A stretch of DNA of 56,106 nucleotides from DASZTU01 sp035493835 (lineage in GTDB: Bacteria > Pseudomonadota > Alphaproteobacteria > Rhizobiales > Devosiaceae). This document shows, piece after piece, positions 13,134 through 22,436 of the stretch. The DNA is taken from assembly GCA_035493835.1 (NCBI GenBank), contig DATJHO010000047.1:1-56106 (forward strand), given 5' to 3'. A model generated the notes under the pieces. The model ran no database searches, had not been told where the DNA came from, and saw only the letters and a list, made by a program, of their open reading frames with translations. How positions within the stretch are numbered: position 1 is the first letter of the stretch; every line of letters begins with the position of its first letter. The translations under genes and the position numbers were made by a program.

Positions 13134-14978
13134 TCAATTCTTGACGACGACCTGGGCGCTTGTTGGCCGCGGCAAGGGCCTGCGCGCCTCTTTCAGCGCT
13201 ATGGTACGGTCGCAGTAGGCGAGCGTGCTGGCCCGATGGCTGATGACCAGCACCGTCATATCAGGAAAACCGGCCTTCAAGCGGGCCATGATGGCGGCCT
13301 CGGATTCGACGTCGAGGGCGTTCATCGCTTCGTCGAGCACGAGGATGTTCGGCCGGCGGACCAGGGCCCGCGCCAGCCCCACTCGTTGCTTCTGGCCGCC
13401 GGAAAGCGACAGTCCCCGTTCGCCCAGCGGGGTATCGTAACCCTTCGGCATCGAGGCGATGAGATCGTGGATGTCCGCAACCATTGCCGCCGAAGCGATC
13501 TCCTGTCGTGTGGCATGCGGCGCGCCGAAGGCGACGTTTTCGGCGATGGTGCCCTCGAAGAGGTCGAGGTCCTGGCCGGCAACGGCGACATGGGCGCGCC
13601 ATGAGGCGACCTCGATCGTCTCGAGGTCGACCTCATCGACCCGTATGGTCCCGCTTGTGGGCGCGAGCAGCCGGCCCAGCATATTGACGACCGTCGATTT
13701 CCCGGCGCCGGACGCGCCGGTCAGGGCTGTCCACTGTCCGGCCTCTATTTTCATCGTTACCGACTCGAGGGCCGGCGTGTCTCGCGCGGCAGCGTAGTCG
13801 AAGCCGACCCGGTCGAATTCGATGGCCTGTCTGAGGCCGCTGAATGCGTGCGTTTCAGTGTTGGCCGGCGCGCTGGCGGTCGCGGTCATGAGCCACTCGA
13901 CTTCACGCACCGAAGCGGCGACCGATGCGATATTTACGCTCGCCGCACTGATGCCGCCGATATAGGGCTGCATCCGGTACATCAGCAGCAGGAAGGGGAT
14001 CAGGACCGGCAATGGAACGCCGCTGGCGTGCGCTCCGATCAGGATCGTGAGGAAGAGCACCGCGTAAAGCGTTTCGGTGAGCGGCGGGGCCCAAACGGTC
14101 ACGCTGTTGAGATGCGTCATGGTCTGGCGCATCTTTTCCGAGGCCCTCTCGAAGCGGGTGATCTCCTGCTGCTGCTGGTTGAAGAGGCGCACGAGCTTGA
14201 CCATGTCGAAGGCCAGCATGACCATGCGCTGGGCCAGTTCCAGATTGACCTCCCGCATGACTTCGCTGACCCGGTCGATGCGGCGGCCAATAAGGTTCTG
14301 CAGCAGCCGGATGGCAATTGCGCCGGCCGCGGTGAGGAGAAAGAGCTGCCAGTTTGTAAGCAGCAGCAGCAGGCTGAAGACAAAAATCGTCGTCACCGCG
14401 CCCACGATGTAGAAGGCCGAGCGGACGGCGTCCGAAGCGCGCCAGGAATCAGACGACAGGATGTTGAGCAGCCGCACCTGGCCCGTGGTCAGGAAGAACG
14501 GGTAGCCGACTTGAAGCAATTGGCTTGCCAATTGCGTGCGGATGTCCTTGGCCACATGCCCCTCGATCCAGCTCACCAGCATGTCGGAGGCCGCCTGCAA
14601 CAAACCCTTGAGGACCACGCAGCCCAGGATCAGGCCGGCCATGCCGGGCAGCCGCCACTCGGGCGAAAAAAGGAAGGGGATACGGTAGAGCAACCCGAGC
14701 AAGCCCGCCTGACCCGTCGTCGAGCCGGGCGAGAGGCTGGAAAGAAGCGGCACCAGCAGGCTGATGCCGACGCCCTCGAGCAGGCTCGAACCGAAACCCG
14801 CCAGCGTCACCAGTGGAATTGTCCACCAGTAGCGGATGGCGAGGGTGTGGAGGGGGCTGGCGCGACTGATGATTTGATTAATCAGTTTGTCTAGTCCTAG
14901 TATTGCTGACTTGCGCTTTTTACCATCAGGTTGGATCAATTGGCCATGCGTCCGGTTGTTCTGTGGATCGGTGGACAA
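13134..14978 (-). CDS. ABC exporter, fused permease and ATPase (MsbA/PglK-like flippase)
   Basis: A 614-aa ABC half-transporter. An N-terminal transmembrane domain (first helix about 47-70) is followed by an ATPase domain with Walker A GASGAGKST, signature LSGGQKQR, Walker B ILVLDEA and the H-loop VISHRAST. A D-loop NALD follows Walker B. Lying among glycosyltransferases, it most likely flips a lipid-linked oligosaccharide or exports a glycolipid; lipid A or drug export is possible on sequence alone. No ATG exists near the N terminus: the frame opens with TTG at 14978, directly abutting the divergent GT2 gene, so the exact start is uncertain. Confidence 0.88.
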   Translation of the reverse strand: MSTDPQNNRTHGQLIQPDGKKRKSAILGLDKLINQIISRASPLHTLAIRYWWTIPLVTLAGFGSSLLEGVGISLLVPLLSSLSPGSTTGQAGLLGLLYRIPFLFSPEWRLPGMAGLILGCVVLKGLLQAASDMLVSWIEGHVAKDIRTQLASQLLQVGYPFFLTTGQVRLLNILSSDSWRASDAVRSAFYIVGAVTTIFVFSLLLLLTNWQLFLLTAAGAIAIRLLQNLIGRRIDRVSEVMREVNLELAQRMVMLAFDMVKLVRLFNQQQQEITRFERASEKMRQTMTHLNSVTVWAPPLTETLYAVLFLTILIGAHASGVPLPVLIPFLLLMYRMQPYIGGISAASVNIASVAASVREVEWLMTATASAPANTETHAFSGLRQAIEFDRVGFDYAAARDTPALESVTMKIEAGQWTALTGASGAGKSTVVNMLGRLLAPTSGTIRVDEVDLETIEVASWRAHVAVAGQDLDLFEGTIAENVAFGAPHATRQEIASAAMVADIHDLIASMPKGYDTPLGERGLSLSGGQKQRVGLARALVRRPNILVLDEAMNALDVESEAAIMARLKAGFPDMTVLVISHRASTLAYCDRTIALKEARRPLPRPTSAQVVVKN

Positions 14979-16178
14979 ATGCGCAGCCCGCTTACAGCGG
15001 ATATTCCGTGGCCTATTATAGCGGTTGATGTCACGCTTAGAACTGTATCATCCGATGTACCTCGGCAGCCGGGGGCAGGGGCGCTCACTGTCTATTGGGG
15101 CCACGATGTCCCGCTCGCCCAGGAGCTGTTCTCACCCGACGACCCGCTGCCCGATGGTGACGAGTTCATCCGGCGTGGGGAGCGCCAGGCGCGCGCGACA
15201 ACGCCGCAGGGGGCAAAGGTGCACCGGGCAAGCGATCTCTCGCTGATTATCCCGACCCGGGGGCGGCCCGGCGTACTTCGCCGCTGTCTCGCTTCCGTGG
15301 CCGGACAGGACGATATCCCCGGCGAGATCATCGTCGTCGACAATGATCCGGAGCGCCCGGCGAGCCGGGACGTCGTCGGTGAGTTCGGTTTCGCCACCTA
15401 TGCGCGCGAGAGCCGTCCCGGGCTCGACCATGCCCGCAATGCCGGCATCGCCGCCGCGAGTAAGCCATTGCTGGCCTTTTGCGATGACGATGTGGTGCTG
15501 CATCGCGCCTGGGCCGGCCGGATGGCTGGCGCATTCGACGATTCCGAAGTGTCGGCCGTCACCGGGTTGGTGCTGCCGCTCGAACTCAGGACCGCGGCGC
15601 AGCGCCGGTTCGAGTTCGACTGGGGCTTTGGAAGGGGTTTTGTGCCCATCGATTTCCGGCATGGCGTTGCCGGCAGTCCCGATGCGGCGCTGGCGCCGTG
15701 GGAAGTCGGGGCCGGTGCCAGCATGGCGTTCCGCCGCGAGGTGTTTCAACGGCTGGGCTTGTTCGACGTCAGGCTCGACGCCGGGGCGGCCGGCTGCTCC
15801 GGGGATTCCGAGATGTGGTACCGCATCCTCATGGAAGGGGGGCTGTGCCGGTATGTGCCGGAGGTCGTGGCCTTCCACCAGCACCGCGAGACGATGGCGG
15901 AGCTCAAGCGCCAGATCCGGGCCTATATGCGGGGGCACGTCACTGCGCTTTTCGTCCAGCAGCAGCGCTATGGCGGCACGGCCAATTTGCGGCGGGCGCT
16001 GATCGACATGCCGCGTGATTACGGGAAACGGGCCTTGCGGCGGCTTGCCGGACGGCGGCGGGCCGGCGACGATTTGCTGGGCGCAGAGATAGCGGGGTGT
16101 CTCGAAGGTTTCGCCTATTTCCTTCGTCACCCGCGGGAGCGCTTGCCTGATCCCTCTCGCCGGTTGTCGCCAACATGA
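14979..16178 (+). CDS. family 2 glycosyltransferase with an N-terminal extension
   Basis: A GT2 enzyme of about 399 aa. The catalytic domain starts near residue 90 with LSLIIPTRGRPGVLRRCL, has IIVVDNDPERP, and the acidic motif CDDDVVLH in place of the usual DxD. A C-terminal helical part follows (KRQIRAYMRGHVTALF). The first 85 residues (WPIIAVDVTLR ... YWGHDVPLAQELFSPDD) are an extension I do not recognise. The frame also opens at 14931 and 14946; ATG 14979 has GGTGG just upstream and avoids overlap with the divergent ABC gene. The stop overlaps the next gene as ATGA, so the two are coupled. Confidence 0.85.
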   Translation: MRSPLTADIPWPIIAVDVTLRTVSSDVPRQPGAGALTVYWGHDVPLAQELFSPDDPLPDGDEFIRRGERQARATTPQGAKVHRASDLSLIIPTRGRPGVLRRCLASVAGQDDIPGEIIVVDNDPERPASRDVVGEFGFATYARESRPGLDHARNAGIAAASKPLLAFCDDDVVLHRAWAGRMAGAFDDSEVSAVTGLVLPLELRTAAQRRFEFDWGFGRGFVPIDFRHGVAGSPDAALAPWEVGAGASMAFRREVFQRLGLFDVRLDAGAAGCSGDSEMWYRILMEGGLCRYVPEVVAFHQHRETMAELKRQIRAYMRGHVTALFVQQQRYGGTANLRRALIDMPRDYGKRALRRLAGRRRAGDDLLGAEIAGCLEGFAYFLRHPRERLPDPSRRLSPT

Positions 16179-17818
16179 ATTCGATCGCTGGCCTCGTTGC
16201 CGCCGAGCCGGTTCCGGTCGATGCGCAGCCGGGCGCCGCGGTGGTGATCACGACCTACAACCACGCCCGCTACCTCGCCGAGGCGATAGAAAGCGTGTTG
16301 GCCCAGTCCCGGCCGGCGGCCGAAATCATCGTCGTTGACGACGGATCGACCGACGATTCGGAGGCGGTCGTCCGCCGCTATCCCGACGTCCGGTTCATCC
16401 GGCAGGACAACCAGGGCCTTTCGGCAGCGCGCAACACCGGGCTCGTCGCGGCCGCTTCGCCCTTCATCGCCTTTCTCGACGCCGACGACCTGCTGCTGCC
16501 GCGCGCCATCGAACGCGGCCTCGCTATCCATGCCGGCTCGCCGGGCGCGGCGTTCGTCTATGGCGGCCATCGCCGGATGGATGGCAAGGGCGTGCAACTC
16601 GGCCCGGACCGCTTCGATCCGATCGGTGGGGCGCCATTCCTCGACCTGCTGCGCGGCAATCCCGTCGCCATGCACGGGGCGGTGCTGTTCAACCGACGCA
16701 TCCTGCTCGCGGCGGGCGGCTATGATGCGACGCTAAAATGGTGCGAGGACTACGACGTCTATCTGCGCTTGGCCCGGACGCATCCCGTCGTCTCCTACCC
16801 CGACCCCGTCGCGATCTATCGCTTTCACGGCGCCAACATGTCCAACCAACGCGAGCGCATGCTTGGCGGCACGCTCTTCGTGCTTGAGCGCCATGCCGAG
16901 GGCCTTGCCGGTCCAGAGGCTCTCGCAGCGCGGGAGGGGCGCAGCATCTGGATCGACTACTATGCCGAGACCGCGCTTGCCGATGCCGTCGAGAGCCTTG
17001 GCCGCGGCCGGTTTTCGCCGGCCACGCGTGGGCTGCTCCTGGCCCTAAAACTCTCGCCGCGGGCGGTCGTCCGGAATGGCGCGGCCCATTTGCGCGTGCG
17101 CCTCGGGCGGGCGTTGCCTGAACCGCTGAAGGCAAGGCTGAGGCACCGGCGGGCAGTCACAACTCCTCTGGGAAAATGGCGCGGCGGGGATTTCGCCCGG
17201 GGCGTGCCCGCGAGCCGGGATTTCGGCTGGGATCGGGGGGAGCCGATCGATCGGTACTACATCGAAGGCTTTCTTGAGCGCTGGCGGTCGGACATCGCGG
17301 GCCACGCCCTCGAAGTTGGGGACGATGCGTATTGCCGCCGCTTCGGGGGGGAGCGCGTAACGCGGCAGGACGTCCTCCATATTCATCACGGCAGCCCGCA
17401 GGCGACGATCGTGGGCGATCTCGCGGACCCCGCAACCCTTCCCGCAAATGCCTTCGACTGCCTGGTGCTGACGCAGACACTGCATCTCGTCTTCGACCTG
17501 CAGACCGCCGTTCGCAACCTTCACGCCTCGCTCAGGCCGGGCGGGGTCGCGCTGGTGACGGTGCCCGGGATCAGCCAGATCGATCGCGGCGAATGGGGCG
17601 GCGGCTGGTGCTGGTCGTTCACGGCGGTTTCGGCGCAGCGATTGTTCGTGGATGTCTTCGGTCCGGAAGGGGTCATCGTGGAATCCAACGGCAATTTCTT
17701 TGCCGCAACTTCCTTTCTTGCCGGGCTGGCCCAAGGCGAAGTGGACACCGGGAAGCTGGATCCGGTCGATCCCGCCTATCCGGTCATCGTCACCATCCGG
17801 GCGCGAAAGCATGGCTAG
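16175..17818 (+). CDS. family 2 glycosyltransferase fused to a methyltransferase-like domain
   Basis: A 547-aa two-domain protein. Residues 20-250 form a GT2 domain (AVVITTYNHARYL, IIVVDDGSTDDS, FLDADDLLLP, and WCEDYDVYLRL near the active site). Residues 330-547 resemble a degenerate class I SAM-dependent methyltransferase: RYYIEGFLERWRSDI, then ALEVGDDAYCRRFGG (a motif I-like EVG segment), then FDCLVLTQTLHLVFD and LRPGGVALVTVPG. Such fusions occur in glycan-capping systems, where a sugar is added and methylated or chain growth ended. Whether the second domain binds SAM is uncertain, as motif I lacks the full GxGxG. It overlaps the upstream GT2 by 4 bases and the deacetylase by 8. Confidence 0.85.
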   Translation: MNSIAGLVAAEPVPVDAQPGAAVVITTYNHARYLAEAIESVLAQSRPAAEIIVVDDGSTDDSEAVVRRYPDVRFIRQDNQGLSAARNTGLVAAASPFIAFLDADDLLLPRAIERGLAIHAGSPGAAFVYGGHRRMDGKGVQLGPDRFDPIGGAPFLDLLRGNPVAMHGAVLFNRRILLAAGGYDATLKWCEDYDVYLRLARTHPVVSYPDPVAIYRFHGANMSNQRERMLGGTLFVLERHAEGLAGPEALAAREGRSIWIDYYAETALADAVESLGRGRFSPATRGLLLALKLSPRAVVRNGAAHLRVRLGRALPEPLKARLRHRRAVTTPLGKWRGGDFARGVPASRDFGWDRGEPIDRYYIEGFLERWRSDIAGHALEVGDDAYCRRFGGERVTRQDVLHIHHGSPQATIVGDLADPATLPANAFDCLVLTQTLHLVFDLQTAVRNLHASLRPGGVALVTVPGISQIDRGEWGGGWCWSFTAVSAQRLFVDVFGPEGVIVESNGNFFAATSFLAGLAQGEVDTGKLDPVDPAYPVIVTIRARKHG

Positions 17819-18770
17819 CTTCAGGGGCGCAGTCAGGCGTATGCGGCGCACGCTGGGCCTGCCTCCGGTGGCCCCGACCATTCTCATGTATCACCGCATC
17901 GCCGAGCCCCTTGTCGACCCGTGGGGGCTCGCAGTTTCGCCGGCCTGGTTCAGAAAGCAGATGGTGGATTTGCGCCGCTTCCGCTCGCCCATGCCGCTCG
18001 ATGAACTCATCCGCGGCGCGCAGGGGGGCAGCGTGCCCGCGAACGCCGTGGCGGTGACGTTCGACGACGGCTATTTCGACAATCTGGTCAATGCGAAGCC
18101 GGTGCTGGTCGAATTCGGCATTCCCGCAACGCTCTTCCTCGCGACCGGCAGCATCGGGCAGAAGGAAGAATTCTGGTGGGACGAGCTGGCAAAGCTCACC
18201 ATCGGCTGGCCGCGGGCCTCGGAAGGGAAACTTGAGCTTGCCGGAAAAGTGGCCGGCTGGTCCTTCCCGAGATACGGGGCTCCGGATGCTGCTGCGGCGC
18301 GTCAGCGCGCGCACGAGGGCTTGTGGAGCCTTCTCCGTACGGCGTCGCCGCGCCAGACGCGGACGGCGCTGTTGCGGCTCAGGTCGGCAATCGGGGTCGC
18401 GCCGAGAAGCGCGATCGACCGGGCGATGACGGAAGTGGAGTTGGTCGCCTGGCTTGATGGCGGGCTGACCGACATCGGGGCGCATACCGTTTCGCATCGG
18501 CCGCTTACCGCCGTTGCGCCGGAGGAGATCGAGGCCGAGGTGATCGGCAGCATGGCGCGATGCAGGAGCATCGCTGGCAGGGGCGTGAGGGGCTTTGCCT
18601 ACCCCTACGGCGATCGCAGTGATGCCGTCGCGCAGCTGGTGCGGGCGCTCGGCGTCGAATGGGCCTGCTCCACCAACCCCGCCGCTCTGCCCCGTTGCGT
18701 GGACGATTTCAACCTGCCGCGGCTTCAGGTCCGCAACGGGTCCTTGCGCGCGCAATGGAGGGAGGGCTGA
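17811..18770 (+). CDS. polysaccharide deacetylase (NodB-like)
   Basis: A 319-aa carbohydrate esterase family 4 / NodB-homology protein, which would remove N- or O-acetyl groups from a glycan or glycolipid. Motif 1 is visible as VTFDDGYFDN, motif 2 as HTVSHRPL (the metal-binding His pair), and AYPYGDRSD is a later active-site motif. The N-terminal ILMYHRI segment is typical. The frame can be opened 159 bases upstream, but ATG 17811 overlaps the previous gene's end by only 8 bases and gives a family-like N terminus. No clear signal peptide is seen, so it may act in the cytoplasm on a lipid-linked intermediate. The stop overlaps the next start. Confidence 0.88.
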   Translation: MASFRGAVRRMRRTLGLPPVAPTILMYHRIAEPLVDPWGLAVSPAWFRKQMVDLRRFRSPMPLDELIRGAQGGSVPANAVAVTFDDGYFDNLVNAKPVLVEFGIPATLFLATGSIGQKEEFWWDELAKLTIGWPRASEGKLELAGKVAGWSFPRYGAPDAAAARQRAHEGLWSLLRTASPRQTRTALLRLRSAIGVAPRSAIDRAMTEVELVAWLDGGLTDIGAHTVSHRPLTAVAPEEIEAEVIGSMARCRSIAGRGVRGFAYPYGDRSDAVAQLVRALGVEWACSTNPAALPRCVDDFNLPRLQVRNGSLRAQWREG

Positions 18771-19711
18771 TGCTGGCCGAGCCCGACCCCAAGCCCCCGG
18801 TTGCCGTCATATGCTGCTTCCTTGATGGAAAGCACTTTCTCGCGGAGGCGATCGAAAGCGTCCTTGCCCAAACCTATCCGCATTGGACGCTGACGCTCGT
18901 CGATGACGGCTCGACGGATGGCGCGACGGAGATCGCCAGGGCTTATGCGGCGCGCGACCCCAGGGTGCGCTATTTCGAGCACGAAAATCACGCCAACAGA
19001 GGGCTCAGCGCCTCCCGCAATGCCGGGATCGCGGCCTCGGACGGCCCGCTCGTGGCGTTCATCGATGCCGACGATTTCTGGCCGCCGGAAAAGCTCAGCG
19101 AGCAGGTCGCAGCGATCCAAAGCGATCCGGCGCTGGCAATGGTCTCGGGCGCGGCGCTTTATTGGCGTTCGTGGAATGGCGGCAAGGATGTGGTGGTGAC
19201 CTCGGGGCATCGCTCCAATATCCGGATCGATCCGCCCGAGGCCCTGCTCAATGTCTATCCATTAGGCGCTGCCGGCGCACCGCCGCCATCGAGCCTACTC
19301 GTACGCCGTGAGGCAATCGAGCGAGTGGGCGGCTTTGAAGCCCATTTTTCCGGCATTTACGCGCTCTATGAGGATCAGGCGTTTCTCTGCAAGCTCTATG
19401 CATCGATGCCGGTCTATTTCTCGGATCGGGTCTGGGTTTATTATCGCCAGCATGGCGCCTCGATCATGGCCTCGGTTCGTGCCCAAGGCCGTTACCATGA
19501 GGTTCGCCGGTACTTTCTGCGGTGGTATTGGCGTTATCTCGATGAGGTACCGGTGCTTCACCCGCCTATTCGCCCGGCGGTGGCGCGAGCCTTGCGGCCC
19601 TATCGGGTGCCCGCGGGACTCTGGTTGTTGAAGTTCGGCGCAAGCCAGCGCCTGGCCGAAGCAAGGCATTTGTTGCGACGCCTGGTTCACCCACTGTGGA
19701 GGGTGTTGTAG
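18770..19711 (+). CDS. family 2 glycosyltransferase
   Basis: A 313-aa GT2 enzyme with VAVICCFLDGKHFL, TLVDDGSTDGATEI and the metal-binding AFIDADDFWPPE motif. The acceptor-side segment YALYEDQAFLCKLY carries the conserved acidic ED pair. The open frame begins further upstream, but the ATG at 18770 shares its A with the deacetylase stop codon and has GGAGGG directly upstream, which fixes the start by translational coupling. It is the last of four coupled glycan genes; donor and acceptor are unknown. Confidence 0.9.
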   Translation: MLAEPDPKPPVAVICCFLDGKHFLAEAIESVLAQTYPHWTLTLVDDGSTDGATEIARAYAARDPRVRYFEHENHANRGLSASRNAGIAASDGPLVAFIDADDFWPPEKLSEQVAAIQSDPALAMVSGAALYWRSWNGGKDVVVTSGHRSNIRIDPPEALLNVYPLGAAGAPPPSSLLVRREAIERVGGFEAHFSGIYALYEDQAFLCKLYASMPVYFSDRVWVYYRQHGASIMASVRAQGRYHEVRRYFLRWYWRYLDEVPVLHPPIRPAVARALRPYRVPAGLWLLKFGASQRLAEARHLLRRLVHPLWRVL

Positions 19712-19810
19712 CGGCCGCGAAGTTCTTGACCGAACCAACTTCGCCGAGCGCCTGCGGGGGAAGTGGAACCAGATCGCTTCAGCCGGCTTCTTTGAGGCGA
19801 GGTGTTCGAG

Positions 19811-20593
19811 ATGGGACGTTTTGGACGAGGTTGGACCTATCGCATCGCGGGATTGCTTGGCTGCGGCCTGCTGGTGCTGATGTTGTTGCCGGGGAGCGGT
19901 ACCACGCCCGATCAGGCAGGGCAGGCGCCAAGCCCCGTCGTAGCCACCGTCTCCAAGTCGGCCGCAGCCCCTCGAACGCCGCCCTCGACACCTCGGGTGA
20001 TCGACACGGCAATGGCGGCACCCACGCCACAGGCGCCTGTCACCGTCGCTCCGGCTGCGCTGCCACCGACGGCCTCGCCGTCGCCTTGGTGGACGCCCTA
20101 TAGGGTAGCGCCGGCTTTCAATTCCGTCGCCGCGACGAATTCCACCGCGAGCCCCCCAGGGGCCAGCGGCCGCGTTGGCGAGGTTCCGGTGAACGGACGC
20201 GCGGCCCCCTCATTGGCATCGGACAAGCGGTTCGTGCTCGCGGCGGGGGAAACCGTCGAGGTGGCGGAGACGCAGGGCGGATGGACGCATGTTCACCGGG
20301 CCAATGGCGACGATGGCTGGGTCGCCACCCGCTATCTTGCCCAATCAGGCTCGGGGGCCGGCAAAACGCCTTCGCCGGCTATGGCCACCCGAGCCACCCG
20401 TCGCGGGCCCGAAAACCTTGTCGCTGCTGGACGACGCGCGCCGTGGGAAACCCAGGTCTTCGCGGCACCTGATGCCAGCGCCGAGCCCCTGTTCTTCCTT
20501 CAGCCCGGCGATCGGGTGCGCATTGCCGGGGAACGTGGAAACTGGCTGCTGGTCGTCACCCCGGACGGCATGTCCGGATGGATCCCGAGTTGA
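19811..20593 (+). CDS. membrane-anchored or secreted protein with two SH3-like domains
   Basis: A 260-aa protein with an N-terminal hydrophobic segment (IAGLLGCGLLVLMLLPG) that is either a signal peptide or an anchor. A Pro/Ala/Thr-rich linker follows (about residues 30-115), then two bacterial SH3-like units, GEVPVNGRAAPSL...GWVATRYLAQ and APWETQVFAAP...GWIPS. Such domains usually bind peptidoglycan or cell-wall peptides in the periplasm. The start is placed at ATG 19811, eight bases after GAGGCGAGG; the frame opens at GTG 19802, which is too close to that site. It is 99 bases after the GT2 gene and could share its transcript. Confidence 0.8.
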   Translation: MGRFGRGWTYRIAGLLGCGLLVLMLLPGSGTTPDQAGQAPSPVVATVSKSAAAPRTPPSTPRVIDTAMAAPTPQAPVTVAPAALPPTASPSPWWTPYRVAPAFNSVAATNSTASPPGASGRVGEVPVNGRAAPSLASDKRFVLAAGETVEVAETQGGWTHVHRANGDDGWVATRYLAQSGSGAGKTPSPAMATRATRRGPENLVAAGRRAPWETQVFAAPDASAEPLFFLQPGDRVRIAGERGNWLLVVTPDGMSGWIPS

Positions 20594-20827
20594 AGACCAA
20601 CCCAAGTCGACGGGCGAACGGCACTCCGCGAATGTGACGGGGGTCTCTTCCTCCCCAGCTACAAGCATTGCCGCTCTGCAAGAATCGCGATTGTCGCCTC
20701 CGCGCCTCGGCATTATCCATTCCTTGGGCGCGCTCTCCGCGTGTCCTGCCGCCGACATCACCTGAACTGTGACACTCCAGCTAAAGAGGCCCGGGGTTTG
20801 CGGCTTTTTCTGTCTGGAGTTCCTTCT

Positions 20828-22045
20828 GTGCCCGAGACGTTCAGTCCTCCCGCCGGCCAAACGACCAACGCCGTTCGATTCGCGATTTTCGCCATGGCGG
20901 TCGGCGCCTTCGGCATCGGCACCGGCGAATTCGCCATCATGGGTCTGCTTCCCAACCTCGCCGCCGATCTCAGGATCACAGACCCGGAGGCAGGGCACGT
21001 CATCAGCGCCTATGCGCTGGGCGTCGTCGTGGGGGCCCCGCTGATCTCAATTCTGGCCGCGCGCCTGCCGCGCCGGGCCGTGCTGCTCGGCTTGATGCTG
21101 CTCTTCGTCGTAGGCAACCTGGCCAGCTCCATTGCCCCCAATTACTGGTCGCTGATGGTGCTCCGCTTCATCTCCGGTCTGCCACACGGCGCCTTCTTTG
21201 GCATCGCCGCGCTGGTCGCCGCGTCCCTGGTGCCGCCGACGCATCGCGCGCGCGCGGTGGGCAGTGTAATGGCAGGGCTGATGATCGCAACCCTCATCGG
21301 CATGCCCCTCGCCACCTGGCTGGGGCAGGGGCTGGGCTGGCGCCCGACTTTTGCCGGGGTCGGCCTCGATGGCTTGCTCGCGTTCCTGCTGATTTTGCGC
21401 TTCGTGCCGGTGATTGCCATCGAGGCGGGAGCCAGTCCGCTGCGCGAACTGAGCGCGCTGAAACGCCCGCAGGTCTGGCTGACGCTCGCGATCGGCGCGA
21501 TCGGCTGTGGCGGCATGTTCTCCGTGTTCACCTATGTGGTGCCGCTCCTCACCGAAGTGAGCCGCGTCCCCGAGGTCTATGTGCCGCCGGTGCTTGGCCT
21601 CTTCGGCCTCGGCATGACGCTGGGCAACAATGTCGGCGCCTATTTCGCCGACAAGGCGCTGATGACGACGATCGGCGGCATGCTGGTCTTCAATTGCCTG
21701 GTCCTCGCGACCATTCCGCTGACGGCGCCCTTCATTCCCAGCGCGCTTCTCAGCATCTTTTTCGTCGGCTTCACCGTCGCCATCTGCACGGCGCTGCAGA
21801 CCCGCCTGATGGACGTTGCCGCCGACGGCCAGACGCTCGCCGCAACGCTCAATCACGCGGCGCTGAATACGGCCAATGCCCTGGGCGCCCTGCTCGGCGG
21901 CGCGGCCATTTCCGCCGGCTTCGGCTGGTCGTCAACCGGTGTCGTGGGGGCGGTCCTCGCCGTCTGTGGGCTCGCGCTCTTTTTTGTCTCGGTGGCGCTC
22001 GACAGGCGCGCCGGGGCATGGGGGCCGTTGGCTGGGCCGGCCTAG
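20828..22045 (+). CDS. MFS transporter (DHA1 / AraJ-YdhP-like exporter)
   Basis: A 405-aa major facilitator with 12 predicted membrane helices. The opening FAIFAMAVGAFGIGTGEFAIMGLLP is diagnostic of the AraJ/YdhP/NepI group of drug or sugar/nucleoside exporters, and the loop 2-3 motif appears as SILAARLPRRAVLL. The substrate cannot be assigned. The start is taken as GTG 20828 with GGAG eight bases upstream; the frame extends to 20741, but that leader is not transporter-like. It stands alone and is followed by repeats. Confidence 0.9.
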   Translation: MPETFSPPAGQTTNAVRFAIFAMAVGAFGIGTGEFAIMGLLPNLAADLRITDPEAGHVISAYALGVVVGAPLISILAARLPRRAVLLGLMLLFVVGNLASSIAPNYWSLMVLRFISGLPHGAFFGIAALVAASLVPPTHRARAVGSVMAGLMIATLIGMPLATWLGQGLGWRPTFAGVGLDGLLAFLLILRFVPVIAIEAGASPLRELSALKRPQVWLTLAIGAIGCGGMFSVFTYVVPLLTEVSRVPEVYVPPVLGLFGLGMTLGNNVGAYFADKALMTTIGGMLVFNCLVLATIPLTAPFIPSALLSIFFVGFTVAICTALQTRLMDVAADGQTLAATLNHAALNTANALGALLGGAAISAGFGWSSTGVVGAVLAVCGLALFFVSVALDRRAGAWGPLAGPA

Positions 22046-22070
22046 CGAACGGTCCGTTCAGCTCCCACGA

Positions 22071-22290
22071 AAGGCCCCCTCCCTCTCCCCCAAGGGAGAG
22101 GGGACATTGGGGCGGGGCCTTGCTACTTGCTTCACCACTCCCTCTGGGGAGAGGGTCCGTTGAGTTGAAACAGTCACCGCGCTTGCTCGTCATGGCCGAG
22201 CTTGACCCGGCCACCCATGATGCCTCGCCAAGTCCGCTCTCAGTAAGGGAGAGGCCTCATCGGTCCCCGGGTCAAGCCCGGGGATGACGG
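22071..22290. repeat. two families of extragenic repeats
   Basis: At 22071-22157 is a GC-rich hairpin unit (AAGGCCCCCTCCCTCTCCCC ... GGGAGAGGG) related to those at 3215 and 3877. At 22190-22290 is a different palindromic element: GTCATGGCCGAGCTTGACCCGGC faces CGGGTCAAGCCCGGGGATGAC, the common alphaproteobacterial GACCCGG/CCGGGTC dispersed repeat. Half of this second family recurs at 33408-33470. The gap 22046-22436 holds no gene that I can support. Confidence 0.7.
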
Positions 22291-22436
22291 CGTGGCAAGC
22301 GGTGAGACCTCGTGCCGACGCCGCACTGGTGGTGGCGTTGCGCCCAGGCTGTCGCGATCTTACGTCAATTTAGCCGAAATCACGCTTCGGGCTGAGGGAG
22401 CCTTTGCGGCACCCTCCGCCTTTGTCGCCTCGGCGC

